A stretch of DNA of 64,000 nucleotides from Macrothele yani (lineage: Eukaryota; Arthropoda; Arachnida; Araneae; Macrothelidae): the NCBI GenBank assembly GCA_039090855.1, contig CM077025.1, positions 94,902,489-94,966,488 of the forward strand. The letters are read 5' to 3'. Position numbers and translations under genes: made by a program. Positions 11,248-22,420 of this stretch are shown here, one piece after another. Position 1 is the first letter of the stretch, and each line of letters begins with the position of its first letter. The notes below the pieces were generated by a model. The model was not told the DNA's origin and did no database searches. It saw only the letters and a list, made by a program, of their open reading frames with translations.

Positions 11248-12400
11248 AAAGGTTTCCGCCGCCGCCAGCGGACGATGTAGGGGTCTAACCGGCCGGCGAC
11301 CCGTGCTGTCAGTTCGCACATGAAGCCAAGCATGGCGACTGATAAAGTTCATTTGCGGCACTGTTTGTTATTTATGTTTAATTTAAGGAAAAGTACGAGT
11401 GAAGCATACGGTTCAATATGTCAGGTGTATGGCGAAACGGGTATGGGTGAGCGGACGTTTCGAGAATGGTTTGCCAGGTTTAAAAAAGGTGATCTAAGCT
11501 TGGAAGACAAGCCACGTGCAGGTAGACCGCAGGAACTTGCAGACGAGGAGCTGGAATCGCTGTTGCAAAAGGGTGCAACACAATCGACCACGCAACTGGC
11601 GAAACGTTTGAAAGTAGCTCCATCGACGGTGGTACGGCGTCTACAGACCTTCGAGAAGATCCAGAAGATTGGTAAGTGGGTTCTGCATACTTAAACGGAG
11701 CGTAATATTGGTCAACGACTGGGCATCTGCATGTCGTTGCTGTAGACGTTTCAAGGGTAGAATTTCATCTGGAAGTTTGTCACCGGGGATGAAAAACGTC
11801 TCTATTGCGACAACCACGTACTCAAGCGATCCTGGGTCTACCCAGGGTAGCCATCAACATCCACTGCAAAACCGGATATCCACGGAAAACAGGTGCTGTT
11901 GTGAGTGTGTGGTGGGATGCATGGAGTGCTGTACTTCGAACTGTTTAAACCAGGGGGAACAATCACTGCACAACGATATAGCGATCAACTGATGAAACTG
12001 AACGCCGCAGTCTAGCAAAACGCCGATGGATTTTGTTACACGATAATAGCAGACCACATGTCGGTGCCACCACAAAATCAACCCCTGAACAGTTATTCAG
12101 GGAGGTTTTATCACACTCGGCTTACTCCCCGGACATTGCACCCTCAGACTGTCATTTGTTTCGCTCTATGCAACATGCCCTAGCCCAATAGCAGTCCACC
12201 GCAGTTCCAGAGGGGGAAAACGTTGTTACTGCGTTCTTCAGATAAAAATACGAGTCCTAATATCACGAAGGTATTCATTTGTTGCCTGAAAAATGGCAAA
12301 AGGCCATTCATGCTGACGGCCAATATTTCGTTGAATAAATGTGCACTGGTTCCCTGGCTCTTCCTGTCTCTTTTCTCCTTAAAACGGCGGAAACCTTTGC
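11248..12400 (+). mobile_element. mariner transposon, left end truncated
   Basis: The inner inverted repeat AAAGGTTTCCGCC at 11248-11260 is mirrored by GGCGGAAACCTTTGC at 12387-12400. The right end continues ACACCCCTAATA. The corresponding outermost left bases are replaced by the flank of the solo LTR inserted at 11078-11239. Confidence 0.75.
11332..12338 (+). pseudogene. mariner transposase (DD34D), broken
   Basis: The first 124 codons are open and show the mariner N-terminus: MATDKVHLRHCLLFMF, ERTFREWFARFKKGD and KPRAGRPQELADEE, then a second helix-turn-helix (TTQLAKRLKVAPSTVVRRL). After 11690 the frame breaks. WKFVTGDEK-type and VVSVWWDAW-type blocks are recognisable. LLHDNSRPHVGATT holds the second aspartate and HSAYSPDIAPSDCHLFRSM the third. 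The C-terminus KWQKAIHADGQYF and a TAA at 12336 close it. It is a relic, with the first half better kept than the second. Confidence 0.85.
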
Positions 12401-12689
12401 ACACCCCTAATAATTCAGATTTCGTTTTTGAAAAAAAATGAATTGCTCACGCCCACGTCTTGATCATTGCGCGCAACCCAAAAAAGGCAATAAAAATAGA
12501 AATATATGGTTTCTTGTTAACGATATTCACTGAAATAGTAAAACTTTCTGCATTAAAATCGTTCCATCAGTTACATGTCTGATTAAGAGATTTCAATGTA
12601 GCACTATTAACGCCCCGACACATGTCCAAACGATATTCAACGCTTTTCTCGCATAGGGAAGAATTAGTAACACATCGCGCAACTATTAA

Positions 12690-12947
12690 CTGATACTGTC
12701 TCCCAACTATGGCTGGAGGAACATTCCACGGAGTTTGGCACCGTGACGTGGTCCCCTCGTTTGCCGGATATAAATGCTAGGAATCCTCCACGGGCGAAAA
12801 TTACAGACTTGTGGGACGCTCTTCAAAAAGCATGGTGTGTACTGTCTCCACAGTACTGCAGAGAGCTCGTGGAGCCCACGCGCCGTCGATCACGAGCAGG
12901 ACCAGCGCGTTATTAGAGACGTATCCCAGTTTTTTGGCGCTTCAGTG
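12690..12947 (+). pseudogene. Internally deleted Tc1 C-terminal fragment
   Basis: WLEEHSTEFGTVTWSPRLPD runs straight into NPPRAKITDLWDALQKAWC and LSPQYCRELVE. The catalytic-glutamate block between them is missing. The right terminal repeat survives as TTTTTGGCGCTTCAGTG before TA. The same C-terminal pattern and end are seen in the element at 56787-57980, so this is a deleted relative of family I. Confidence 0.7.
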
Positions 12948-12961
12948 TACACAAATATGCT

Positions 12962-14210
12962 ACGAGGGTGGATCGAAAGGTAACTTACACTGTTTTCTAT
13001 GTGTAACAGTTTAATAAACAATCAAAACAAAACATATACAAAGTAAAACTTTATTTCTTAGGTATTTTCCATCCTAAGAACCGAAACGTTCGATACATTT
13101 ATCCCAGCGGGGTACCAGTTTTAGTATACCTTGTTCATAAAAGCCCGTTTTCTGGGCTTATATCCACCTGCGAACAACCGATTTGACTCCGTCAGCCGAA
13201 TCGAAGCGTTGGCCGCCCAGGAATCTTTACAAGGGACCAAACATGAGAAATTAATAAGAATCCAGGTGCCGACTGCTCGGTGGGTGCTAGGGAACCTCCC
13301 AGTCAAATCAGGCACATTTCTCACGAACGTGTTGTGTAACATGTGGTCGCGAGCCTTGTGGTTAAGCAGGCTGACATTCGCAGCGTCTCTGTTGGGTCTT
13401 TTGTCACGAAGGGCGCGACGCAACTTTGTTAATGTGTTAGTGCAGGTTTCGGCATTCACAGTGGTACCCGTCAGATAAAACTCCACCAGGAGAATGCTAT
13501 CCATGTCCCAGAATACCGTCACGACGACGTTTTGTGCGGATTGGGTTACTCTGAATTTTCTTTGTTGGCAGGGAGTCGGAATGTTTCCACGCCATACTGG
13601 CCTTTTTGTTTCGGGACTGCAGTGGTACACCCAGGACTTGTCACCCCTTCACTACACCTGCCAGAAATTCGTGTCCTTTTTCTTCGTAACGCATCAAGTG
13701 GCCCAAGGATGGTATTATTATCAGTCCCTTCTGGTCTTCAGTCAAATTCTTAGGCAGCCATCGCGCACTGAACTTGCGAAATTGCAATTTGTCATGCACA
13801 ATATCGTACGCTATTCCGTATGAAATGTTGAACTTCTGTGCCAATGTGCGCAGATGGATCCGCCGGTCACTCAGAATTGCCTGTTCAATGTCTCTCACAG
13901 TTCAGTTGCAGGTGATGACGCTGTTACAGGTCAATCGGAACGTGGCGAATCGGCAATGTTGCCATAACCATCTGCAAAGAAACTGCACCATCTGAAAATG
14001 TTGCTCCGGTCCAGGCAATACCATCATACACTTCGACCATTTCTTTGTGAATTTCCGTCGGTGTTTTCCCTTTAGCCCACAAAAATCGGACAACACTGCG
14101 TTGCTCTTCATTCGTAGACGAGGCTAACAAACGCGACGTCTTTGTACCGTTTTTGCCTTCTACCACGACACTTGATCCAGTCCAACTGGTCTGTAGTGTG
14201 ATATTCAAAC
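12962..14210 (-). pseudogene. mariner element with broken transposase
   Basis: The left end CGAGGGTGGATCGAAAGGTAA after TA resembles mariner terminal repeats; no matching right end was found. On the minus strand the transposase begins around NEEQRSVVRFLWAKGKTPTEIH (14130) and passes through HLRTLAQKFNISYG and LMRYEEKGHEFL. It then shows SPETKRPVW, VVTVFWDMDSILLVEF and SLLNHKARDHMLH, where the family has HDNARPH. The end GINVSNVSV...GKYL lies near 13060. The second catalytic aspartate has been lost (HDN to NHK). Frameshifts are numerous. Confidence 0.8.
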
Positions 14211-14239
14211 TCGTTGTGGGCCAAACTGCAACCTACTAC

Positions 14240-14700
14240 TTGCAACCTGCAAAGAGAAAACAAATTGTTGTGCGCTATTTTTCGATTCTTCCTAGTATAT
14301 GTAAAGTGATATAAATTAACATATATACCACTTCGCATACGTATTTTCGGCCAAATATCTGATAATGGGTGTTGGTTTATTACGTCTTTTTCATTTAAAT
14401 ATTACTTTTGTAACATCTGTCGGTTGTTATCATAGCACTAGAACTTCTTTAGTGTTAAACCTCCGATAGCTCGTAAATACAGTTAAAATTTCGTAACTGC
14501 AAACTGAGCTAAATTAGGCGACCTAACGGCCAGAAGAGGGAAGTCATTCAAACCACTTACAAGAAAACGGTCTTTTATTGTAGGAGCTTCAAGGCACTTC
14601 TGATTAACAACTCATCAAAAACCACCCCATCAACACGATTCACATTACTAAACCTTTATCAACTTAGTTCGACGTGTTTGCACTTAATTACGTCAATTGC
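14240..14700. other. Nothing recognised
   Basis: AT-rich sequence without a recognisable gene, terminal repeat or RNA fold. Confidence 0.45.
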
Positions 14701-14703
14701 TAC

Positions 14704-14874
14704 ATTAATGTACTGTGACGTGCCTGCCCAGCAGGACGCACACGACATAAAGGCAGATAGCAGTCAGAACGAACGTCTGCGTAGCTCACTTGGTAGAGTG
14801 ATTTATTCCGGAATGAGGGAACCCGGGTTTGAGCCCGGCGTGGACAAAAATGACGGATAAATTTACTTCGTTAA
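14704..14874 (+). mobile_element. Solo copy of the tRNA-like short repeat (TRIM LTR)
   Basis: Flanked by an exact GCTAC on both sides (14699-14703 and 14875-14879). The core TGTGACGTGCCTGCCCAGCA starts at 14714, preceded by ATTAATGTAC, an extra leader also seen in longer form in the two-LTR copy. The tRNA-like domain is 14775-14845, with B-box GGGTTTGAGCC. The end is ATTTACTTCGTTA. Confidence 0.75.
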
Positions 14875-14879
14875 GCTAC

Positions 14880-15557
14880 CCACATCCAAACACACGTTTC
14901 TTTGCAAGCTGCCAACATTATATTGATCATTCTTATAATGTCAGCACACACATGTCATTCTCCCAGACCTCAAGACTAATGCCACAAAGCATTCAGTGAG
15001 TGAGAAAAATATAGCATTAAGGATGAGATACTTAAAGAGGATGTACTCAAAATTTGCATAGAGAAAGAAACTGCAAAACAAAGTTAAATTAAGATAATAC
15101 GTGCTAAACTGACGATGGAAATCTGGTTTCAAAACTTCTAGCTTCTCGCGGGTGCTTTTGTTCAATATAGAAATTTTGTTTGTAAGTTCGTTTGATGATT
15201 CCGTGGCTTAAATATAATTTTTTATTTTGTTTATGATCAAGGCTAGAAAGCTTTCCTAGAGCTTTCACTTCAGTCATTTCTCGTGCAAAATAGACAAAGC
15301 TTAAAATCTTTCCTAAGTTTCTAAGAATGACTTTGTTAACCGTTTCTTGTTATATCACCTTTTGCAACAGGAAAGAAATTCATTGAATCAATCTTAATTT
15401 TACGAGCATTAGTATATAACAGAGAATGGTTGATGATCTCAGTAAGAGATGGGAGACGTAGGAGTCGTTTGTGTGCTAAGGAGTTGCGTTACCTTCGGGT
15501 GATTTGTGGCAAGACACGCTCTGATAATGTGAGGAACGAAGAGCTGTTGCAGATATA
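14880..15557. other. Nothing recognised
   Basis: Non-coding by eye; small open frames at 14941-15165 and 15430-15705 match nothing I know, and the latter runs into the Tc1 end. Confidence 0.45.
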
Positions 15558-16779
15558 CACTGAGTGGCCACTTTACTATGACCATCCCCTCAGTACTTCG
15601 TTGGACCACCTTTTGCCTTTAATACTGCGTCGCTTCTTCGTGGCATGGACTCCACGAGATGTTGATACGTGGTTTGTGGTATTTGAGACCAGGTTTGATG
15701 AATAGCACTTTCCAGGGGTGTGAGATTGCAAGGTCGCGGTTCCAGTTGTTTGATAGCTCGTTCAACTTCATCCCACAAATTCTCAATGGGGTTGAGATCT
15801 GGAGATTGTGGGGGCCACCTAAGCAAAATAAACTCACCGGTATGTTCCTGAAACAAATCCTGTACAATACGAGCACTATGGCAGGGAGCATTATCTTGTT
15901 GAAAGTAGCCATCGCCATTGGGATAAACCATCCACATGACAGGATGCACTTGGTCCGCAACAATGTTTAGATATGATGCGCCAGTCAGACGTTGATCAAC
16001 ACAAATTAAAGGGCCTAAAGAATGCCAGGAAAACATTCCCCAAACCATAATGTTGCCTCCACCAGCTTGAAGGGTTGTAGCAATGCATTTGGGGTCCATG
16101 CTTTCGTGCTGTTTCCGCCAAATTCTCACTCGGCCATTGGGCATGGTGCAACTGAAAACGTGATTCATCGGACCACATAATTTGTTTCCAATTATCAACT
16201 GTCCAATCCTTTTGCTCCTGTGCGAACTGGAGACGTATTTTCTTGTTAACTGCAGACACCAAAGATGTTCGAACAGGCCTTCGGCTGCCATATCCCATCC
16301 GATGCAGTGTACGGCGAACAGTGAGTGCAGAGATCATTTAAGGGAGACCTTGATTAAGATGATTTGTAATTTGTTGCACTGTTGCCCTTCTGTTGTCTGT
16401 TACCAGTCTGGACACTCTCCATTTCACCCGAGCAGTCACTAGTCGATAACGATCACACGTTGCACATTGAGGCCCAGTTCTTTGGCTGACAGCCCAGTCT
16501 TTAAACACTTTAACAACAGCTGCTCTGGAACATTTCACGAATGCGGCAGTTTCCGTGAAACTCATTCCATGGCTCCGAGTTCCTGCAATCATTCCACGTT
16601 GAAAGTCCGTCAAATCGCATTTTCTATCCATCTCGTCACCCAAAAATCACTTCTACTACTGTCGCAAGCACTAAGCATTCCCTTTTTATACTAGACTCGC
16701 GCTTTGGCGGCAACAGCGTGCAGTCTTAGCTCATTTGCTTAAAACTGTCAGCTGGTCATAATTAAGTGGTCACTCAGTG
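15558..16779 (-). mobile_element. Tc1-like transposon, family C (1222 bp)
   Basis: Terminal repeats are CACTGAGTGGCCACTTTACT at the left and TTAAGTGGTCACTCAGTG at the right, with TA on both sides (15556-15557 and 16780-16781). Both ends are intact. Confidence 0.92.
15590..16631 (-). pseudogene. Tc1 family C transposase (DD34E), near-intact
   Basis: Minus-strand transposase of about 345 codons. The start is MDRKCDLTDFQRGMIAG (16631). The DNA-binding half includes FVKCSRAAVVKVFKDW. A single TAA at 16338-16340 interrupts NHLNQGLP-MISALTVRRTLHRMGYG without changing frame. The first catalytic aspartate is in MWSDESRFQLHHA. One frameshift follows near 16145, after which 185 codons run open: MVWGMFSWHSLGPL, then FQQDNAPCHSA with the second aspartate, SPDLNPIENLWDEVE with the glutamate, and the end SMPRRSDAVLKAKGGPTKY. 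Among the better preserved transposases here; two lesions only. Confidence 0.9.
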
Positions 16780-16789
16780 TATAACGCGA

Positions 16790-17028
16790 GCCAAAATGTT
16801 GTTAGTACGGTAGAGACTAATGTTCTTAGGTGGTTTGGCCATGTTGAAAGAATGAGTGATGAGGTGCTGGCTAAAATAATTTTTTCGGTTCAAGTGGCAG
16901 GACAGAAAGATAGAGGAAGGCCAAGGAAATCATGGGAGGACCAGAATAGAGGAATGTCTGCTAGAGAAAAGGATTGTGAGTATGAAGCACAAAGGGTCTT
17001 GTGTGTGACGTGTGATGGATGTCACTGA
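16790..17028 (+). pseudogene. LINE reverse-transcriptase tail fragment
   Basis: The frame carries VLRWFGHVERMSDEVLAKI and QKDRGRPRKSWED. This is the tail that ends many arthropod non-LTR retrotransposon ORFs (LRWFGHVERM..., RGRPRKTW). No catalytic RT motif is present. It abuts the right end of Tc1 family C. Confidence 0.7.
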
Positions 17029-17244
17029 AGCATGAGCTGTGTGTGAGATCGTTCTCAATGGAGACATTTGATACACCAACAGTAGGTAAAATGTAGTTCC
17101 ATCAGTCAAACGCTTATTTGGCAGGTCTTCCTTGGAGGAATTAACCTGTGAATCTCAGAGAATAGCTTAATGATCTCTATATATGTAGTAACGAGAATTA
17201 CAGGCGACATGCTTAAGCTCAGCATCGTTCATTCAGCAGTGCTG

Positions 17245-18113
17245 AAATAAAATGCATTCATTCGTTATCATTATCATCATCATTATTATCAACCATTATC
17301 AATCCACTGCTGGACGAAGGTCTCTCCAAGCCTCTTGCAAAACGGCCTGTCTTATGCCAGTCTCCCCCATGTTACTCCCGCATACTTTCGACCTTCATCC
17401 ACCGATCTCCCATGTGGTCTTCTTCTGGGTCTTTTCCTGTCTCTTGGAATCCAATTTAAAATGTCGACTGTCCATCTTGATGTATTCTTCTGGCAGTATG
17501 TCCAGCCCATTGCCACTTCAGCGATTTTACTCTGATCATGATGTCTTCCACTCTTGTCATTTTTTTGATCCACGAGTTTCTATTCTTATCTATCCTAGTC
17601 ACACCAAGCATGCAACTCTCCATGCTTCTTTTAGCTGTCTGTAGTCTTTGTAAGTCTTGTGACGTACCTGCCAGCAGGACGCACACGACATAAAGGCAGA
17701 AAGCAATTAGAATGAATGTCTGCGTAGCTCAGTTGGTAGAGCGACTTGTTCCGGAATAAGCGGACTCGGGTTCGATTCCCGGCGTAGACCAGAAATGACG
17801 GAGAAATTTACTTCGTTATAGTCTCTTTTAGTTAAGGTCCACGTCTCTGCATCATTGGAAGGATGCATTGATCAAACACTTTTCTTTTAAGACATAATGA
17901 CATATTGCTCTTGAAAATTATACGGTTTCTTCCAAAAGCACCCCAGGCAAGTTTTATACGCCGATCAATTTCTTCATCAATGTGGCTCTCACTTGATATC
18001 AGCTGTCCAAGGTAAATGTCGGCATTGGTTGCCTCTAGCCTTTCTCCATCAATCGATAAATCTTCATTTCTTGTAAAAGCATTGTACATCACTTTTGTCT
18101 TCTGAAAGTTCAT
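17245..18113 (-). pseudogene. RTE-type LINE 3' end, split by a solo LTR
   Basis: On the minus strand the C-terminal part of an RTE-like polyprotein reads MNFQKTKVMYNAFTRNEDL, YLGQLISSESHIDEEIDRR, AWGAFGRN and LCLKRKVFDQCILP. This is the region after the reverse-transcriptase active site. The frame resumes beyond the 17658-17819 insertion with RLQTAKRSMESCMLGVTR, KWQWAGHTARR and RRPHGRSVDE, and ends in a tail of ATGATG-like triplets typical of RTE 3' ends. A closely related copy without the insertion is at 20831-21575, so the target site is exactly known. Confidence 0.85.
17658..17819 (+). mobile_element. Solo copy of the tRNA-like short repeat (TRIM LTR)
   Basis: This 162-bp copy starts TGTGACGTACCTGCCAGCAG and ends TTTACTTCGTTAT, flanked by AGTCT at 17653-17657 and 17820-17824. 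The related LINE at 20831-21575 shows the uninterrupted site. That fixes both ends and proves insertion with a 5-bp duplication. The tRNA-like domain is 17718-17789, with a well-paired acceptor (GTCTGCG/CGTAGAC), GCTC/GAGC D-stem and B-box GGGTTCGATTC. Confidence 0.88.
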
Positions 18114-18327
18114 TAAGCATCGCGGTAAGCATGTTGCTGTCATGACTGGCCATATGTGCTGTATTCCTGACCATTTTCCCTCCTTCTTGGGAAGGGCGTT
18201 TGCATTCATCATTTGGACACCAGTGAAACTGCCGATTTTTTGTCCGCTACCTGATTCCGTCACCTATTTGTGACTGGAGCTAATATATAGTATCTTACAG
18301 CTTCTGTCGTTCGACGCAATTCAGCTC

Positions 18328-18543
18328 CGCCGTCACTGCGGCGCATTGGTCTAAGCGAGGGCTTATTACCATTCGTCGGAAAAGGGTCCGGGTTCGAATC
18401 CCGTGAGACATGGATGTGGTGTTTGTCTTATGGCATTGGCTCTCTCCCTTCCCTGGAGCCTGTGACCCGAAATTAGGGACGGGCGTCTGCTTATAGACCA
18501 TTGAGTTACTCAATGTGGTCTTTTAACCCTCATTCAAAAAAAG
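18328..18543 (+). mobile_element. SINE-A copy (tRNA-derived)
   Basis: The head contains an A-box-like TTGGTCTAAGCGAGGG and a B-box GGGTTCGAATCC. The family body follows: ATGGATGTGGTGTTTGTCTT, then a CCCTTCCCTGGA block, then GGGACGGGCG and TTATAGACCATTGAG. A short A-rich tail ends near 18543. Confidence 0.85.
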
Positions 18544-19603
18544 ATGCAACATCTGGTGGTCTTCGCACAGCCGTCATCGGAAATCAAAAATCATGCGGGG
18601 ATGGGAGAGGGTGTTTATTTTCATGCAGTACTTCTTGCTGAATTTTCTGGGACCTACGTTTATGAACATGAAGAGTTGAGGAGAAGAAATGCAAATAATG
18701 CAGTTGCCCATTGTAGCATTAAGATGTTTTTAAACGGTTTCGCAGTCGACACTTAATGGTCTGTCCAGCAGTGTTCCTTAGATAGAAACTTCAGACATAG
18801 CAGCTTCTTCGGAGATGGACAGCATCGAATCAGGTTCAGATTCGAATTAAGTCCACTGGTTGTCTTGCAATGATCCTTAAACTTCTTCAGTTACGTCTTG
18901 CAGAAATGTAAGCTCATTTACAGATGTGTTGGTAAAAGTGACTGGAATCCTGAAAAGACCGATTTGTGTGCGAGAAATCTATTTTCCAAAGCATTAATAA
19001 ACATGACTGAATATGGAACATAAATTGAAATTCTATAATAGTCCTGGGTTTTCTATGTTTATGTTACAGAGTTGGTGTTATTTTGATGTGATTCTTGGTA
19101 TATTAATCAAAACTCCTTGCTTTTCAGTTAGAGTGATCTCAAATAAGTCATAGAACTCAAATTTGGTATTGCCTCGTCATTCCAGAAACTTTCAGTATGC
19201 CAATTTATTGGCTTTTCACTGCAATAGGACATCTGGGTCTTTGGCGCTTTGCCGCTTCTTCGTCTTCATGGATAAAATACGTTCATTTGTGGCCATGAGA
19301 CATAAAAACAATTTCAAATACTACAAAACTTTGCCTTTTAAAATTTGTTCTTTTAATTTTCGTAAGGAACCAAATCTTAGGAGTTAACACCTTAACCCCT
19401 CCCCCTTGTGCACGCCACTGTATGAGGACATAAATGAGGGTAACTGAAGCTTAAAATTCCAGCAAACGATAAACTGCGGAAAAATGCATTACGCTCCTTA
19501 TAAAAAAATTTATAGCAAACGCGCTGAGTGAGTTTAAGCCGCTGGCTGAGTAATTCCATAGAACAACCCCACCTCGTTTAAACCACTGTCAAAGGATTTC
19601 TGA
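18544..19603. other. Nothing recognised
   Basis: Open frames at 18544-18756 (70 codons) and 19163-19387 (74 codons) are on the plus strand but resemble no family I know. No repeat ends recognised. Confidence 0.45.
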
Positions 19604-19615
19604 CAGTTGTTCTTT

Positions 19616-19840
19616 TTTTTTTTTTTTTTTTTGATTGGAGGTTTAACGACCACCGTGAGCAACTCAATGGGCTATAAGCAGTCGCCCGTCCCTAATTTAG
19701 GGTCACTGGTTCCAGGGAAGGGAGAGAGCCAGTGCCGTAAGACAAACACAATATCCATGCCTGACCGGGATTCGAACCCGGACCCCTTACGGACAATGAT
19801 CAGAGGCCAGCGCCTTAGACCACTGCCCCACCGGGGCGGC
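19616..19840 (-). mobile_element. SINE-A copy with 12-bp target duplication
   Basis: Minus-strand SINE with a poly-A tail (poly-T on the plus strand at 19616-19632), family body and tRNA-derived head ending CCACCGGGGCGGC. CAGTTGTTCTTT occurs on both sides (19604-19615 and 19841-19852), a clean target duplication. The element is about 225 bp. The head in its own orientation begins GCCGCCCCGGTGGGGCAGTG, with B-box GGGTTCGAATCC. Confidence 0.9.
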
Positions 19841-19975
19841 CAGTTGTTCTTTGAGTTTGGATAAACAATTCTATAAATGTTGCATCCGGTCTCTCTAGAA
19901 CAAGAAAAAATATCTCCAAAACAAGCACGAATCGCAAAACGCCTAGACACATAATTCTCTACCCTAAACTGAATT

Positions 19976-20185
19976 GGCCGCAACAGTGGTCTAAGCCATG
20001 GAGGGGTCCAGGTTCGAATCCCGGTGAGACATGGATGTTGTGTTTGTTTTATAGCACTGGCTCTGTCTCTTCCCTGGAACCATTCGTCCTAAATTAGAGA
20101 CGGGCGACTGCTTATAGCCCATTGAGTCGCTCACGGTGGTCGTTAAACCTTCAGTCAAAAAAAAAAATAAATAAATAAATAAACT
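19976..20185 (+). mobile_element. SINE-A copy
   Basis: Head GGCCGCAACAGTGGTCTAAG with a deletion before the B-box (GGTTCGAATCCCGG). The body is complete to ATAGCCCATTGAGTCGCTC, then an A-rich tail that becomes AAAT repeats. Confidence 0.88.
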
Positions 20186-20189
20186 GAAG

Positions 20190-20830
20190 TGAGGGAAAAA
20201 GAGTTCATCGTCTTGGTTGCGGCGGACGTTATCATGGTTACGAGTGAAGGTAGGGAGGAAGCGTGTGACTTTGAGCCGCCGACTTAAAAGTAATGTACTG
20301 TAGCTGTAGTTAAGTCTATGCCACTCCGGGTGTAAAAGTTATTGCCCGGAAGGCAGGCGACACCCATACTTTATTGTTACCATGTAATTGAACATGTAGA
20401 TAGGAATTACAGTTGCGGTCATTTTCAAAACTTCAAAATATTTTCACAATTTTCACGGGTATATTTAAAAATATAATCATTTGGAAGATACTTTAAAAAT
20501 GCACACAGAACATATTCACTCAGTTACTTTTTTGTAACAAAAAAGGCTCAAATTTATTGAGATTTAGTGCTCTGTATTGCCTTCAGCTGCCGGAGACTGA
20601 GAGCCAAGATTTAAATTGTGGAATCATTTTGGAGGGGTTTGGCCATAACTCACCACGCTGGCCAAGCTGGTTGGTGAGTTGGGGATAGCATTTCCTCTAA
20701 TCCCGATGGTATAGTTATACCGCTATTGTCGGTCGTCAGAGCCCCTTTAATGGGAACAGGATGCACCACGAGAAGGCTGGGTTGACATTTGTCAAGGTGT
20801 GGCTGTATTATGTTGCGCATCCCCTGACCT
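20190..20830. other. Nothing recognised upstream of the LINE
   Basis: No coding match. The LINE reading begins abruptly near 20831, so this is either unrelated flank or a rearranged part of the same retroelement. Confidence 0.4.
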
Positions 20831-21575
20831 CCACCAGAGCTGCAGAGTATGATACAGGAACTTGCTGACAAGAGTAAAGAAGTGGGATTAAAAATGAACT
20901 TTCAGAAGACAAAAGTGATGTACAATGCTTTTACAAAAAATGAAGATTTATCGATTGATGGAGAAAAGCTGGAAATAACAGGTACGTACGTTTATCTTGG
21001 ACAGCAGATATCAAGTGAGGGTCACATTGATGAAGAAATTAATCGGCGTATGAAACTTGCCTGGAGAGCGTTTGGAAGGAACAGCATAATTTTCAAGAGC
21101 AATATGCCATTATGTCTTAAAAGAAAAGTGTTTCATCAATTCATCCTTCCAGTGCTTACTATGGTGCATAGACGTGGACCTTAACTAAAAGAGACATACA
21201 AAGGCTGCAGACAACTCAAAGCAACATGGAGAGGTGCATGCTTGGTGTAACCAGGAGAGATAAGAAGAGGAGCTCGTGGATCAGAAAAATGACAAGAGTG
21301 GAAGACATCATGATCAGGGTAAAATCCCTGAAAAGGCAATGGGCTGGACATACTGCCAGAAGACAGACCATCGATGGACAGCTGAAATTTTAGACTGGAA
21401 TGCAAGTGACCGGAAAAGACCCAGAAGAAGACCACATGGGAGATGGGCGGATGAAATTCGAGAGCATGCGGGAGTAACATGGAGGGAACTGGCACAAGAC
21501 AGGCCATTGTGGAAGAAACTTGGGGAGACATTCGTCCAGCAGTGGATTGATATTGGTTGACAATGATGATGATTA
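20831..21575 (+). pseudogene. RTE-type LINE 3' end
   Basis: PPELQSMIQELADKSKEVGL leads into MNFQKTKVMYNAFTKNEDL, YLGQQISSEGHIDEEINRR and LCLKRKVFHQFILPVL. After a break at 21181 the frame at 21276-21560 gives MGWTYCQKTD, RKRPRRRPHGRWADE, AGVTWRELAQDR and VQQWIDIG-stop. A tail of TGATGATGATTATGATT follows. The catalytic RT domain lies upstream and is missing. The sister copy at 17245-18113 is in opposite orientation. Confidence 0.87.
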
Positions 21576-21659
21576 TGATTGCCTCATGTATTGCGCATTT
21601 CTCACTGTGTACCGTGTGGCATACTTAAAACTAGATATTATTATGTGTACTGGATAATT

Positions 21660-22085
21660 CCTTACGCCAAACATACTAGATGGCTTCATTCAAAGCTTTT
21701 GCATTTAATGGCTGTTTTTCTGTGACCTTATCTTTCAAATCAACACGAAGTTCCTCAATGGGAATAAAGTCTGGGCTGTTCCCCGTCCACTCGGCCCAAT
21801 GATCTTCATCTTAGTCAGAAAATCCTGCACTATCTTGGATCATTCTTATCGAGCACCGTCATTCATCAGTGTTCGTATGAAGCGTCAGAATATCCCGTAA
21901 CATTTCCACATGTCTAGGTCTGTTCATGGTAGTGTTGGGTAACAGGAAGTATGGAGCAACAGTAACATATTTTGACGTAAAACCCCATATAATCTGGCTC
22001 TCAGGATGCTTCATGGGAGTATTTCTCTCATTTTTCATCAAATCTCTTTTTTTTATTTTTGGTCGTCGAATGTCTCATGTGTATT
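21660..22085 (-). pseudogene. Tc1-like transposase fragment, second half
   Basis: On the minus strand ESQIIWGF, LLPNTTMNRPRHVEMLRDIL and TLHTNT are followed by HWAEWTGNSPDFIPIEELR and DLKDKVTEKQPLNAKALNEAI. This matches a distinct Tc1 family with an NTTMN motif. The glutamate block (PDFIPIEEL) survives and the second-aspartate block (MHDGAPCH in the family) does not. No terminal repeats seen. Confidence 0.7.
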
Positions 22086-22284
22086 ACTATTTGTAGAAAG
22101 ATTGATAAATCTGAAAAAAAAAAACCCTCTTCTTAGCAGTCAACGATCGATGTCTCCTAGTGAACTCCAATCTCTTCTCTTTTCGTAACGGGGGAAAGTT
22201 GAGTCTTATGCGAAAGTTTGTAAGAATTTAATACAAAAAATTCAGGTCAAACATCTTAGCTCAGTGCTGTGTTTCGTTCTTCTC

Positions 22285-22420
22285 TTTTCTTACTGGGGGT
22301 TTAATGACCACAGTGAGCAACTCAGTGGGCTATAAGTAGTCACCCGTCCCTAATTCAGGGCCACTGGTTCCAGGGAAGGGAGAGAGCTAGTGCTGTAAAA
22401 CAAACACAATACCCATGCCC
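22285..22420 (-). mobile_element. SINE-A body joined to the tandem array
   Basis: A T/C-rich stretch (the SINE tail, 22280-22300) is followed by the SINE-A body in minus orientation, with TGAGCAACTCAGTGGGCTAT, ACCCGTCCCTAATTCAGGGC and CAGGGAAGGGAGAGAGC. At 22421, where the tRNA head should run once, the sequence becomes the 55-bp array. The SINE's own 5' end is not found after the array. Confidence 0.85.

Noticed and set aside
13131..13478. 115-codon plus-strand open frame
   Set aside because: Antisense to a mariner transposase that is clearly readable on the minus strand.
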